Notes under the pieces: generated by a model
The model's database searches: none
What the model saw: only the letters and a program-made list of their open reading frames with translations
What the model was told of the DNA's origin: nothing
Origin: Fibrobacterota bacterium
GTDB lineage: Bacteria > Fibrobacterota > Chitinivibrionia > Chitinivibrionales > Chitinispirillaceae
Assembly (NCBI GenBank): GCA_023436145.1
Contig: JAEZKP010000071.1
Location: forward strand, 52,451 to 116,450
Direction of reading: 5' to 3'
Length of the DNA: 64,000 bases
In this document: in pieces, positions 42,900-51,639 of the stretch
Position numbering within the stretch: the stretch's first letter is position 1
How the letters are laid out: every line of letters starts with the position of its first letter
Position numbers and translations under genes: made by a program

Positions 42900-44009
42900 A
42901 TGCGAATAAGAATTGCGGCAAAATTATTCATAGGATTTCTGGTAGTCATATTTCTTAACGTTTTCTTTTTTGTTATTGTTTCCAAAATGGAAAATGTAAA
43001 TATCATCACTCGTATACTAAAAAAACAAAATGAGATTAAAAACGATATCCTGCGCCTGAAAACACTCCATCGCATTCAAGGCCCCAGTATAATAAGTTTT
43101 GAAAAGATCGGGCATCCTCAATCTGTACGCAATTTCCAGGAAACCCAGCAGAAAATCATTGCTGTGTTTGATTCTATCTGCCTTAAGTATGATTCAATTC
43201 ACAACATCGATTCTGCGTTAATTCAGCAGACTACTTACAATCAGAACTATTCAGTACCATTACATCCACTCAGACAGGTTCTGGATACCATTAAAATCTT
43301 TAATAATATCTACTCCAATATGTTTGACAGCATAGTCATGAGCAAACCGGCAGGCAGTAAAAAAACATCGGTTTGGAGAACCTTGCTCAATGATGCCGAC
43401 AACCGTATCTCTTCAGCTCTGGATTCCGCGGAATCCATAATCGACCAGCAAACTAATCTTCGTATTAAAGATGTAGAATCCAGGGTCAACAACATAAAAC
43501 AGATAACTGTAGCAATTATCACCGGTGTTACTCTGTTTGCCATCATTTTCGCTTTTTTCTTCTCTCAATACATAACCAACGCTTTACGACGGCTTAAGGA
43601 ATCTGCCAGCACCATTGGAAGGGGTGATTTTAATGTAGCCCCCTCAGGCTACCCCAATGATGAAATTGGAGACCTGGCAACCGCATTTTTTGAAATGGCC
43701 ATAGATCTTAAAAACACCCAGGAAGATCTGATAAAATCAAAACGTCTGGCCGCCATCGGTGAGGTGGTAGCCTCTGTTAACCATGAGATAAACAACCCTT
43801 TGATGATCATCTCCGGTAACGCACAGTTTTTGGAAATGACCATGGAGGGCTACCCTAAAGAAATGCTGGAGCGAATTCAAACGATTCTGGAAGAAACAGA
43901 ACGCATTTCGAAAGTTACACGCAAACTTCGGGAAATAAAAAATCCAGTAGTCGAGGACTACACCTCAAGCGGTGAGCAGATGATTAACCTTGATAAATCA
44001 TCTCAATAG
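42900..44009 (+). CDS. HAMP-DHp membrane protein lacking the kinase ATPase domain
   Basis: 369 residues. Transmembrane helices at about 8-28 and 203-224 flank a helical periplasmic sensor. A HAMP linker (about 222-275) and a histidine-kinase dimerisation domain (about 283-349, 'RLAAIGEVVASVNHEINNPLMIISG', His295) follow. The protein then ends at 'VVEDYTSSGEQMINLDKSS' with no N, G1, F or G2 boxes. There is no continuation in another frame before the next gene 24 bases on, so this is not a recent frameshift. Proteins ending in the same 'P.V..Y..G..MI.LD.S' style after a DHp domain are known in other bacteria, and may act as phosphotransfer or dominant partners of full kinases. A 6-bp stem (CGGATA/TATCCG, 42834-42851) lies upstream. 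Confidence 0.82.
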   Translation: MRIRIAAKLFIGFLVVIFLNVFFFVIVSKMENVNIITRILKKQNEIKNDILRLKTLHRIQGPSIISFEKIGHPQSVRNFQETQQKIIAVFDSICLKYDSIHNIDSALIQQTTYNQNYSVPLHPLRQVLDTIKIFNNIYSNMFDSIVMSKPAGSKKTSVWRTLLNDADNRISSALDSAESIIDQQTNLRIKDVESRVNNIKQITVAIITGVTLFAIIFAFFFSQYITNALRRLKESASTIGRGDFNVAPSGYPNDEIGDLATAFFEMAIDLKNTQEDLIKSKRLAAIGEVVASVNHEINNPLMIISGNAQFLEMTMEGYPKEMLERIQTILEETERISKVTRKLREIKNPVVEDYTSSGEQMINLDKSSQ

Positions 44010-44032
44010 TACCGGGGAGCACTGCATTTATA

Positions 44033-44617
44033 ATGTCTTGTATTAAATATTGGGGAATCGCACTTCAGATTCTGACAGTTTCAATCTGCTGTTGCTCACC
44101 AAAAATGGTCACATTCGAACAACAGATCTTAAGTGAAGCAGATTCGCTGTTTCGCGAGGGAAACTATGAGTATGCCAAAGTTAAATATGCCAAAGCAAGA
44201 GAAATCAAACCCAAATCAGATGTTGCCAGAACATCTCAGTACTACCTTGCTTTCATAAATGTATATTATGATAATCCATTTGCAAACTGGGAAGCTGCAC
44301 TCAGAGAGTTCAGGACTTTTGCAGCTCTTTATCCCGATGACCCCAGAATCGGAGAAGTAAACTCATGGATCCGGCTACTGGTGGTTATGCAAACATTTAA
44401 AAAGGAATTTCAGGGAACCACAAATAAACTGGAAGAACTCAGCAAAAAAGAGCCGGCCCCCTGCCCTCCTCCTGCTCCGCGTAAAACCAATGTGGACATC
44501 ATCACTGAATCACTGCGCAACTGCCTGGATGCCAAAGATTCCCTTAGCAGAAAAGCAAAAGAGTTTGAAAGCGTGATTCTTGACCTGGAGAAAAACTGCC
44601 TGAAGGCCGGAAAATAG
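44033..44617 (+). CDS. Predicted TPR-like lipoprotein (BamD/YbgF-like region)
   Basis: 194 residues. The hydrophobic N-terminus ends in 'SICCCSP', a poor but possible lipobox. Residues about 30-120 have two to three TPR-like units ('EADSLFREGNYEYAKVKYAKAREIKPKSDVARTSQYYLAFINVYYDN', 'ALREFRTFAALYPDDPRIGEVNSWI') as in BamD and related envelope lipoproteins. A proline-rich linker (CPPPAP) and a coiled coil finish the protein. The stop is 15 bases before proB and the start 24 bases after the DHp protein, so it probably belongs to a transcript running through both. The role is not known; a partner of the DHp sensor is conceivable. Confidence 0.6.
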   Translation: MSCIKYWGIALQILTVSICCCSPKMVTFEQQILSEADSLFREGNYEYAKVKYAKAREIKPKSDVARTSQYYLAFINVYYDNPFANWEAALREFRTFAALYPDDPRIGEVNSWIRLLVVMQTFKKEFQGTTNKLEELSKKEPAPCPPPAPRKTNVDIITESLRNCLDAKDSLSRKAKEFESVILDLEKNCLKAGK

Positions 44618-44632
44618 CAATTGCGACCATCT

Positions 44633-45754
44633 ATGAAAAAAATCCTTTTCAGAAAAGAAATATCCTCAGTCAAAACTGTTGTCGTAAAAACCGGCAGCAG
44701 GATTCTTACCTCCACCGGTCATGAACTGCGTGTAAAAAGACTCGTAGAAGACCTGGTATTACTGCAAAAAGCGGGCTTACGCACTGTGCTGGTTTCCTCC
44801 GGGGCTATCGCACATGGCATGCAGGCATTAGGATTGACAAAACGCCCAGCCACAATTCCTCTGCAACAGGCTTGTGCAAGCATCGGACAGAATAAACTCA
44901 TGCACATGTATGAAAGATTCTTTGCCTTGCACAATGTAGTCATCGGGCAGGTCCTTTTAACCTGGGACGATCTGCGCAGCAAAAAACGCTACCTTAATCT
45001 TCGTAACACATTCTTTCAACTTCTGGACTGCTCAGTCATCCCTATTGTGAATGAAAACGACTCAGTTGGTGTGGAAGAGATACGCTTCGGCAACAATGAT
45101 GTGCTGGCGGCACAGGTCGCATTACTGACTCAGGCTGACCTCTTTATTAACCTTACTGATGTAGGGGGGCTATACGACAAAAACCCGCATACTGACAAAT
45201 CAGCCAAACATATACCGGTAGTATCAGAGTTTTCCTCATCTGTGCATAAATTGGCAAGTGAAAAAAAGAGTGAGATCAGTGTTGGAGGTATGTCTACTAA
45301 GCTCAAAGCAGCAGAGATAGTTACCAAAGCCGGTATTTTCGCCTTGGTGGGTGATGGCTTTGACCAGCGACTTACCGATTTACTTGTCAAAGAGGATTCG
45401 GCCACACTTTTTCTGCCTCAACAGCATAAAATGTCCTCAAGACACCGCTGGATAGCATTTTCCGGTCAGGCTGCAGGATCACTCATTATTGATGAAGGTG
45501 CCCGCAAAGCGATTAAAAACCTGGGAAAAAGCCTTCTCCCCGCAGGAATTAGAGAAGTCAGAGGATCATTTAAATCTGGAGACATGGTTAATATTGCCAC
45601 TATGGACGGAACAGCACTGGCCAGAGGACTGGTAAACTACTCCGCAGACGAAATTTTCAGGATAAGGGGTTTAAAAAGCAGTGAAATTAAAAATGTGCTG
45701 GGTAAAAAGGAATTCGATGAAGTGGTTCATCGTGACAACCTGGTCCTGATTTGA
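44633..45754 (+). CDS. proB: Glutamate 5-kinase ProB
   Basis: 373 residues from ATG 44633. The enzyme phosphorylates glutamate to gamma-glutamyl phosphate, the first step of proline synthesis. The kinase domain (about 10-260) shows 'VVVKTGSRIL', 'VLVSSGAIAHGMQALG', 'PIVNENDSVGVEEIRFGNNDVLAAQVALLTQADLFINLTDVGGLYDKNP' and 'VGGMSTKLKAAEI', which together make the amino-acid-kinase active site. A C-terminal PUA domain (about 275-365) ends the protein, as in E. coli ProB. The usual KxGSS/T start reads KTGSR here. proA follows after about 150 bp, so the proline pathway is encoded here as adjacent genes apart from ProC. Confidence 0.97.
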   Translation: MKKILFRKEISSVKTVVVKTGSRILTSTGHELRVKRLVEDLVLLQKAGLRTVLVSSGAIAHGMQALGLTKRPATIPLQQACASIGQNKLMHMYERFFALHNVVIGQVLLTWDDLRSKKRYLNLRNTFFQLLDCSVIPIVNENDSVGVEEIRFGNNDVLAAQVALLTQADLFINLTDVGGLYDKNPHTDKSAKHIPVVSEFSSSVHKLASEKKSEISVGGMSTKLKAAEIVTKAGIFALVGDGFDQRLTDLLVKEDSATLFLPQQHKMSSRHRWIAFSGQAAGSLIIDEGARKAIKNLGKSLLPAGIREVRGSFKSGDMVNIATMDGTALARGLVNYSADEIFRIRGLKSSEIKNVLGKKEFDEVVHRDNLVLI

Positions 45755-45902
45755 TTACCTGTCCGGTTAAAATATCCATCTCTACAGTACTTTTTTTATG
45801 CCTGAAAAACAACCGGGGCTCTTTCCATATCCACGTTTTTGATTGCCAATTAAAAATTTCTTTTTTAATTTAACATCATTATCACAACAAGCCAGGATTC
45901 TT

Positions 45903-47165
45903 ATGAATACAAAACTTAATCAAATAATTGACTCTATCGCTTTCCAGGCACGTAAAGCTGCTCTGGAAATCCAGAACACTCCGGCTTCGAAAATAACAGA
46001 AGCTCTGAAAAGAATGGCAGTACTGCTGGAAAAAGAATCGGATAACCTAAAGGAGAAAAACCGCAAAGATCTTGATTCTGCAACAGAAAAAGGCCTCTCT
46101 CCGGCTATGATTGACCGCTTGACTCTATCGGATAAGGCGATTCAGTCGATGATTAAAGGACTCCATGAAGTAGCTCTGCTCAACAGTCCGGTGGGTAATC
46201 ACTTCGATGAGCGACTCCGTCCTAATGGCACCCGCATTTACAAAATGAAAGTTCCTATCGGAGTGGTGGGCATAATATATGAATCCAGACCCAATGTAAC
46301 AGTCGATGCTGCAGCTATATGCCTTAAAAGTCATAATGCAGTCATTTTGAGAGGCGGCTCCGAAGCCATTCATTCCAATATGGCACTGGCAGATCTCTTT
46401 TCAAAAGCGATACAGGAAGCTGGTTTACCAGCTAACACCGTGCAGATCATCTCTACAACCGATCGTGAAGCAGTGGAATTGATGCTCACCAAGAATGAGT
46501 ACATAGATCTTATTATCCCCAGAGGAGGTGAAGGTCTTATAAGAATGGTAACCGAGAAATCACACATTCCGGTAATTAAACACTATAATGGCATATGCCA
46601 TATATATGTTGCACCGGATGCTGATATGAAAAAAGCAGTGCCGGTTATCATTAATGCAAAAGTCCAGAGACCTGGTACCTGCAATGCCATGGAAACGCTC
46701 CTGCTTGATTCGGAGTTACCTTTACAGAACAAACTGCTTATCATCGAAGAACTACTGAAAAATGGAGTGACTATTTTCGGTGATCCTCAGGCTATGAAAT
46801 TATCTGATGCCATAAAGGAAGCTACCCAGGAAAGCTGGAAAACCGAATATCTTGATCTACGCCTGTCTTTACGGATTGTAAATGGATTACTACAGGCAAT
46901 AGATCACATTAACACTTTCGGTTCACACCACACCGATTCCATTATTACTGAATCAAAACAGAATGCCCAAACCTTTATCAAGCTGGTTGATTCTGCATCA
47001 GTAATGGTCAACTCCAGCACCAGACTGGCAGATGGAGCTGAATACGGAATGGGTTGTGAAATTGGAATCTCTACTGAAAAATTACATGCACGGGGGCCGA
47101 TGGGTGTAGAAGATTTGACTACCTACAAATGGGTCGTGGAAGGTGAGGGACAAATCAGAACCTGA
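45903..47165 (+). CDS. proA: Glutamate-5-semialdehyde dehydrogenase ProA
   Basis: 420 residues from ATG 45903, preferred over the in-frame start at 45843 because the product then begins at the conserved N-terminus and has the family length. It reduces gamma-glutamyl phosphate to glutamate semialdehyde with NADPH. Family marks are 'PIGVVGIIYESRPNVTVDAAAICLKSHNAVILRGGSEAIHSN' (cofactor binding), 'LIIPRGGEGLIRMV', and 'VQRPGTCNAMETLLLD' with the catalytic Cys. The C-terminus 'SASVMVNSSTRLADGAEYGMGCEIGISTEKLHARGPMGVEDLTTYKW' is nearly invariant in ProA. It lies next to proB in the expected order. Confidence 0.97.
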   Translation: MNTKLNQIIDSIAFQARKAALEIQNTPASKITEALKRMAVLLEKESDNLKEKNRKDLDSATEKGLSPAMIDRLTLSDKAIQSMIKGLHEVALLNSPVGNHFDERLRPNGTRIYKMKVPIGVVGIIYESRPNVTVDAAAICLKSHNAVILRGGSEAIHSNMALADLFSKAIQEAGLPANTVQIISTTDREAVELMLTKNEYIDLIIPRGGEGLIRMVTEKSHIPVIKHYNGICHIYVAPDADMKKAVPVIINAKVQRPGTCNAMETLLLDSELPLQNKLLIIEELLKNGVTIFGDPQAMKLSDAIKEATQESWKTEYLDLRLSLRIVNGLLQAIDHINTFGSHHTDSIITESKQNAQTFIKLVDSASVMVNSSTRLADGAEYGMGCEIGISTEKLHARGPMGVEDLTTYKWVVEGEGQIRT

Positions 47166-47362
47166 TTTGAATTATTGGTTTCTTTTTTGATAAAATTGTT
47201 GAGTAATAAAATTTGAAAAATCTGTCAGTCTCAAGTGCTTTTACCAGTCTTTTGTCGCATGTGATTTAACATTTTCACATCACCTTTCACCGGTATTTTC
47301 CCTTTACTAACATACTTTTTCAAACTTTATCTACCGTTTTCACTGCTAAGGAGAGTTTTTCT

Positions 47363-47722
47363 ATGAATCTGATTGATGCCGTAAAATTTGATGAAAAAGG
47401 ACTGGTAACTGCAATTGCTCAGGACATCAACACCTCAGAAGTGCTCATGCTGGCCTATATGAACAAAGATACACTGGCAGAATCTCTAGAAAAAGGTGTA
47501 ATGATCTATTTCAGCCGTTCACGCCAAAAACGCTGGTTCAAAGGTGAAACATCCGGACATGTTCAGAAAATTAAAGAGGTGTATATCGATTGTGACGGGG
47601 ATGCACTTTTATTTAAAGTTGAACAGACTGGTGCAGCTTGCCATGAAAATTACTATTCCTGTTTTTTCCGCCAAAAAATTGATGATCAGTGGAGTGTTGT
47701 GAAAACAAAGATAACAGAATAA
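47363..47722 (+). CDS. hisI: Phosphoribosyl-AMP cyclohydrolase HisI
   Basis: 119 residues, the size of the single-domain enzyme without a HisE fusion. It opens the adenine ring of phosphoribosyl-AMP in the third step of histidine synthesis. 'EVLMLAYMNKDTL', 'YFSRSRQKRWFKGETSGHVQKI' and 'VYIDCDGDALLFKVEQTGAACHENYYSCFF' carry the Zn and Mg ligands (DCDxD, C...H...C). TAAGGAGAG precedes the ATG by about eight bases. It is isolated from other his genes and is followed after 18 bp by alr. Confidence 0.97.
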   Translation: MNLIDAVKFDEKGLVTAIAQDINTSEVLMLAYMNKDTLAESLEKGVMIYFSRSRQKRWFKGETSGHVQKIKEVYIDCDGDALLFKVEQTGAACHENYYSCFFRQKIDDQWSVVKTKITE

Positions 47723-47740
47723 TTTTTCAAAGGATTCATC

Positions 47741-48898
47741 TTGATTGACTTTGGATTTTCACCTCATATAGAGATCTCATTAGATAATGTTTTACATAAT
47801 CTAAAACAGATCCAATCCCGGGCCAACCCTCACTGCAATGATATTCTTGCAGTAGTAAAGGATAATTCCTATGGCTGCGGGGCAGTTGCTATCGCCAGTA
47901 CACTCGAAAAACATGGCGGTGTCCGTTTTTTTGCGGTTGCCCGTTTTCAGGAGGCTTGTAATCTCAGAAATTCCGGTGTCACAAGTCCAATCCTTGTTCT
48001 TGGAAAATCCACCCCCTCCCAGATAAAAGAGGGATGGGATAAAAGAATCATTTTTACCCTCAATGACATTTCCGATCTTCAGGAATGGACTGGCAACCAA
48101 CTGGAGGTTCGTTTTCATCTGAATATCGATACCGGAATGGGTCGGTTGGGGCTTCTCCCTTCTGAAATCGCCAACTTTTGTGAAAGCCTCAAATATATGC
48201 CCGGGATTCATTTTGAGGGAGTTTTTACACATATGGCGCGTGCAGATGAACCCCGGACACAATCAGTCAGCCGGCAGCTTTCTATTTTCCGACAAGCACT
48301 GGCTCATATAAGGTCCCAAGGTTTCAGCCCACAGCATGTCCATTTTGGAAATAGCGCCGCATTGATGCGCTTCGACATAAAAGAATCTACTCTGGTGAGA
48401 CCAGGAATCGCCCTCTATGGCTGTAATCCTGATCCTGGCCAGAAATTTGAACTGGACCTGCGCCCGGTGGCATCATTAAAAAGTACTGTGATTAAATTGA
48501 AACAAGTACCACCAGGCACCGAAATCAGTTACGGCGGTAACTACAAAACCAGTTCCAACACCTTTATTGCAACCATAGCTATGGGTTACGCTCATGGTCT
48601 GCCCCGGTTCCTGGGTAACCGGGGTGACATTCTCATTAATGGGAAAAGATATCGCATAGCTGGAAATGTAACCATGGACTATATTATGGTAGATGTCGGT
48701 GCAGATCCTCATATCCGGGTTGGTGATGAAGCTGTAGCCATGGGATATCAGGGCAATGATTGTATCAGCCCTGATGAGGTGGCCTGTCTGGGTAATACTA
48801 TCGGTTATGAAGTGCTCTGTAATTTAAGCACAAGTATAGATAGAATTTACCTTTTGAACGATTCAATCGTAATACATGAAAAAGGCTCTGTTTTTTGA
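47741..48898 (+). CDS. alr: Alanine racemase Alr
   Basis: 385 residues starting at a TTG that follows AAAGGA by six bases; no ATG fits as well. The enzyme interconverts L- and D-alanine with PLP and supplies D-alanine for peptidoglycan. Lys40, in 'VVKDNSYGCG', is the PLP lysine and Tyr264, in 'ISYGGNYKT', the second base. The usual motif around the lysine is VKADAYGHG; the Asp-Asn-Ser and the Cys in place of His are divergent. 'GRLGLLP', 'FTHMARADE', 'HFGNSAALMRF', 'VRPGIALYG' and 'NVTMDYIMVDVG' are all as in the family. It overlaps a possible early start of the next gene, which I reject. Confidence 0.95.
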   Translation: MIDFGFSPHIEISLDNVLHNLKQIQSRANPHCNDILAVVKDNSYGCGAVAIASTLEKHGGVRFFAVARFQEACNLRNSGVTSPILVLGKSTPSQIKEGWDKRIIFTLNDISDLQEWTGNQLEVRFHLNIDTGMGRLGLLPSEIANFCESLKYMPGIHFEGVFTHMARADEPRTQSVSRQLSIFRQALAHIRSQGFSPQHVHFGNSAALMRFDIKESTLVRPGIALYGCNPDPGQKFELDLRPVASLKSTVIKLKQVPPGTEISYGGNYKTSSNTFIATIAMGYAHGLPRFLGNRGDILINGKRYRIAGNVTMDYIMVDVGADPHIRVGDEAVAMGYQGNDCISPDEVACLGNTIGYEVLCNLSTSIDRIYLLNDSIVIHEKGSVF

Positions 48899-48914
48899 TC
48901 CAGGTAGCAGCAAA

Positions 48915-49394
48915 ATGATTCTTTTACGGCAGGAAACCAAAGACGGTGTGGTTGTGGACTACAAAGGAAATTACCTTTGGGTGGTTTTTGACCAGGCCTG
49001 CCACTCTGAAGGAAAATGCAATACCGGATGCGGAGGATGTGGTGGAAATAGACCTCCCCTCAAAAAAAGAATTCGCCTGAACCAACCTCTGACAATTAAA
49101 ACAGGACAGAAGATTTCTTTAGAAATGCATATCCTAAATGAGAATATTGCAGCAATTCTGGTCTTTGGTATTCCGGTTTTTTTGGCACTTTCCTGCGTAA
49201 TGCTTTGGTATATTTATACCCCTCAGAAGATCGAATCGCCTCTGGCACTTCTAAGTACAGCAATTGCTTTTGCTGCAGGTTTTCTTTTTGTCTGGATTAT
49301 CGATACCATTTTCAGTAGAATGTTTCCACCTGCAGTCCTCATTCCTTCTATTAGTAATAGTAATCTTCTCCCTGAACAGGAGCAGACCGCCTGA
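48915..49394 (+). CDS. RseC/MucC-family (SoxR-reducing system) membrane protein
   Basis: 159 residues from ATG 48915. An earlier in-frame ATG at 48876, inside alr, would add 13 residues; the later start suits the family, which begins just before the 'GVVVDYKGNYLWVVF' strand. A Cys-rich segment 'CHSEGKCNTGCGGCGG' matches the RseC cysteine cluster, followed by two transmembrane helices (about 80-100 and 110-130). RseC tunes sigma-E signalling in E. coli and is linked to an Rnf-like redox system; here no RseA or sigma-E gene is nearby, so the role is uncertain. It ends with a one-base overlap with the TPR gene (TGATG). Confidence 0.82.
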   Translation: MILLRQETKDGVVVDYKGNYLWVVFDQACHSEGKCNTGCGGCGGNRPPLKKRIRLNQPLTIKTGQKISLEMHILNENIAAILVFGIPVFLALSCVMLWYIYTPQKIESPLALLSTAIAFAAGFLFVWIIDTIFSRMFPPAVLIPSISNSNLLPEQEQTA

Positions 49395-50962
49395 TGGAAG
49401 AATTTCTTGACTTCTCCGAATTCATCGAAAGGGTCCAGGGACTGATCGAGCTGGGACTTTATGATGAGGCTCTGGCTCAACTTGACGAGTACGCAGAACA
49501 CAACAATGACGAATGGGAAATCCATTACCTTTACTCTCGCATTTATGCCGAGCAGAACCTGCCCGAAGATGCCATACCCTATCTTCACAAAGGATTGCAT
49601 GTAGACAAAACCAATGCAGACTGCCTTCTGGGCCTCTATTATGCCTATTCCATGATGAATCAATCAAAAAAGGGAAGCAAGTACCTTTTCAGAGCATACA
49701 AACTTCATCCGGATAACGAAACAGTTCTGTTATCATTGGTCTGGTATTATACCGAAATCAACGAAACACAAACAGCTATTCATTTTTTTGAACTGCTGCA
49801 TCAGCGCGGAACCACCAACCCCGATGCCTACAGAAACGGTGCTCTTGCCTACCAGAGGGCCGGACAATATGAGAATGCAGAACAATGTTTTAAAACCGCT
49901 CTGGAGCTTTATCCAGGTTTTGACGAAGTACGCGACCTTCTCGCAGATCATTACCTGATGCTTGAACAAACCTCTAAAGCAATCGAGCTTTATCAACAGG
50001 CACTGGAAAAATCACCACGAAATATCAGAATACTTTCCAGACTGATATTCTGCTATTCTCAGTCCGATCAGGCTGACCAGGCTATCGTCTTAGCCAAAGA
50101 ATCCATCAGACTTTACCCCAACTCACCTATCGGTTATATCGATCTGGCTTATATATATCTTAACCTTAATGATTTCAGTAAAGCCATAGATTATGCCGAA
50201 AAAGCTCTGGATATCTCTCCTTTGGATCAGGAGGCATTCAGGATTCTGGCTCTTGCGTATTCCGGAAAAAAAGACCTGGATCAATCTCAGAAAGCTTTTG
50301 AAAGAGCCATTTCCTTAGATGAATCAAACTCCGAAATCATTCGTGACTATTACCATCATCTCAGGGAATCGGGTCAGTACCAGCAAATGGAGGAATGGAT
50401 CGGCCGGGCAATAAGCATCGAATCTCCATATTGCATGGAAGATTACTGGTTTCTGGCTGATTATTACCGGGAAAAGGGAAATGATCTTAAATCACTCCAC
50501 TTTCTGAACATGGCCTATAAAAGTATGCCTTCCGAAAAAGAACTGATCCCTCCGATCGTAGATATCCTTTTAGACAAAGGACATACCGGCTTTTCAATAC
50601 CATTTCTTCTTCATTACGTAAAGAAAAGCGGTTGGAATGAAGTTATGAGCGAATTTTCACAACATAGAAGACTCAAAGGCAAATGGTCTCAGGAAGGACT
50701 CCGTTTTCTGCGATTCTTCGGTCAGAAAATTCCGGATTACCGGAAATACATCTTTAAATTGTATATCAGAAGGTTTATCATTATCTCTTTAACTTTTCTT
50801 ATGGTGCTGTCTTTGCTACCCTGTTATCTGCTGTTTGGAATCACAGGTGCTATTACGCTTGCCACAGTCTCTTTGGCGTCATCTGTTTTATTTGCCACGG
50901 TCCGATTCCTTGCATTAAAAGAAATTCCTGGGTTTCGGAAACTATCACAGGTATTCTCCTGA
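49394..50962 (+). CDS. Tetratricopeptide-repeat protein with C-terminal transmembrane helices
   Basis: 522 residues. About nine TPR units cover residues 10-390; the clearest are 'LGLYYAYSMMNQSKKGSKYLFRAYKLHPDN', 'AYQRAGQYENAEQCFKTALELYPGF' and 'AYIYLNLNDFSKAIDYAEKALDISPLD'. After a helical region come two hydrophobic segments (about 458-478 and 482-500). TPR proteins of this sort scaffold complexes. The start overlaps the RseC-like stop by one base, so the two are translationally coupled and may act at the same membrane site. There is no signal peptide, so the TPRs are probably cytoplasmic. Confidence 0.85.
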   Translation: MEEFLDFSEFIERVQGLIELGLYDEALAQLDEYAEHNNDEWEIHYLYSRIYAEQNLPEDAIPYLHKGLHVDKTNADCLLGLYYAYSMMNQSKKGSKYLFRAYKLHPDNETVLLSLVWYYTEINETQTAIHFFELLHQRGTTNPDAYRNGALAYQRAGQYENAEQCFKTALELYPGFDEVRDLLADHYLMLEQTSKAIELYQQALEKSPRNIRILSRLIFCYSQSDQADQAIVLAKESIRLYPNSPIGYIDLAYIYLNLNDFSKAIDYAEKALDISPLDQEAFRILALAYSGKKDLDQSQKAFERAISLDESNSEIIRDYYHHLRESGQYQQMEEWIGRAISIESPYCMEDYWFLADYYREKGNDLKSLHFLNMAYKSMPSEKELIPPIVDILLDKGHTGFSIPFLLHYVKKSGWNEVMSEFSQHRRLKGKWSQEGLRFLRFFGQKIPDYRKYIFKLYIRRFIIISLTFLMVLSLLPCYLLFGITGAITLATVSLASSVLFATVRFLALKEIPGFRKLSQVFS

Positions 50963-50973
50963 ACTAAATTACC

Positions 50974-51558
50974 ATGAATAGTAAACCTCACCTGGTACTT
51001 CATATCTGCTGTGCTCCTGATGAAGCCTGGGTTGTGCACTCTTTGCACCAGCAATATAATCTGTACTGCTTTTTCTGCAACCCTAACATTGCTCCTTCCA
51101 GTGAATATGAGCTTCGTTTATTGGAAGCCAAAAGAACGGCCGAAATTTACAATGTTCCATTTTTTTCAGATGTTTATGAACCTTCATTGTGGGAAGATGC
51201 TGTTTCTGGCTGCAAAGACACACCCGAAGGAGGACTTCGCTGCAGTTGCTGTTTTCTATTGCGTCTTCGCAGAACCGCAAGCTTCTGCAAACAGAACGGA
51301 TTCAGAAATTTCACCACAGTGATGAGTGTCAGCCCGCATAAGAAAATTACCATGCTCAATGATGCTGGATTTACAGCTGCTTCTGAATTTAACTGTATAT
51401 ACGAACCTTTCGATTTTAAAAAGAAAAACGGATTTCTTCAAAGTATCACCCTGAGTAAAAAACTGGGCCTTTATCGTCAGGATTATTGCGGATGTCCACT
51501 TAGTAAACTTGAACGGGATAACCGGAAAAAAGCAGCAATTGTAAATTCGTCCCGGTAA
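50974..51558 (+). CDS. queH: Epoxyqueuosine reductase QueH
   Basis: 194 residues, the family length. QueH (DUF208) replaces QueG in many bacteria, reducing epoxyqueuosine in tRNA to queuosine, the last step of Q biosynthesis. 'HICCAPDEA' (Cys12, Cys13), 'LRCSCCFLLRLRRTA' and 'YRQDYCGC' hold the cysteines for the Fe-S cluster, and 'MSVSPHKKI' is the conserved central block. It is 11 bases after the TPR gene and 81 before the helicase gene. Other que genes are not in the window. Confidence 0.94.
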   Translation: MNSKPHLVLHICCAPDEAWVVHSLHQQYNLYCFFCNPNIAPSSEYELRLLEAKRTAEIYNVPFFSDVYEPSLWEDAVSGCKDTPEGGLRCSCCFLLRLRRTASFCKQNGFRNFTTVMSVSPHKKITMLNDAGFTAASEFNCIYEPFDFKKKNGFLQSITLSKKLGLYRQDYCGCPLSKLERDNRKKAAIVNSSR

Positions 51559-51639
51559 ATCTTTTCTTTGGCAACTGATTTTCTTTCCTGCTCTCATATC
51601 GGTAAATTATCTGACCATGACCATTAATAGGAGCCATAT

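Noticed and set aside
42900..44009. Frameshifted histidine kinase
   Set aside because: Only 24 bases separate it from the next gene and no ATPase motif is found in any frame there.
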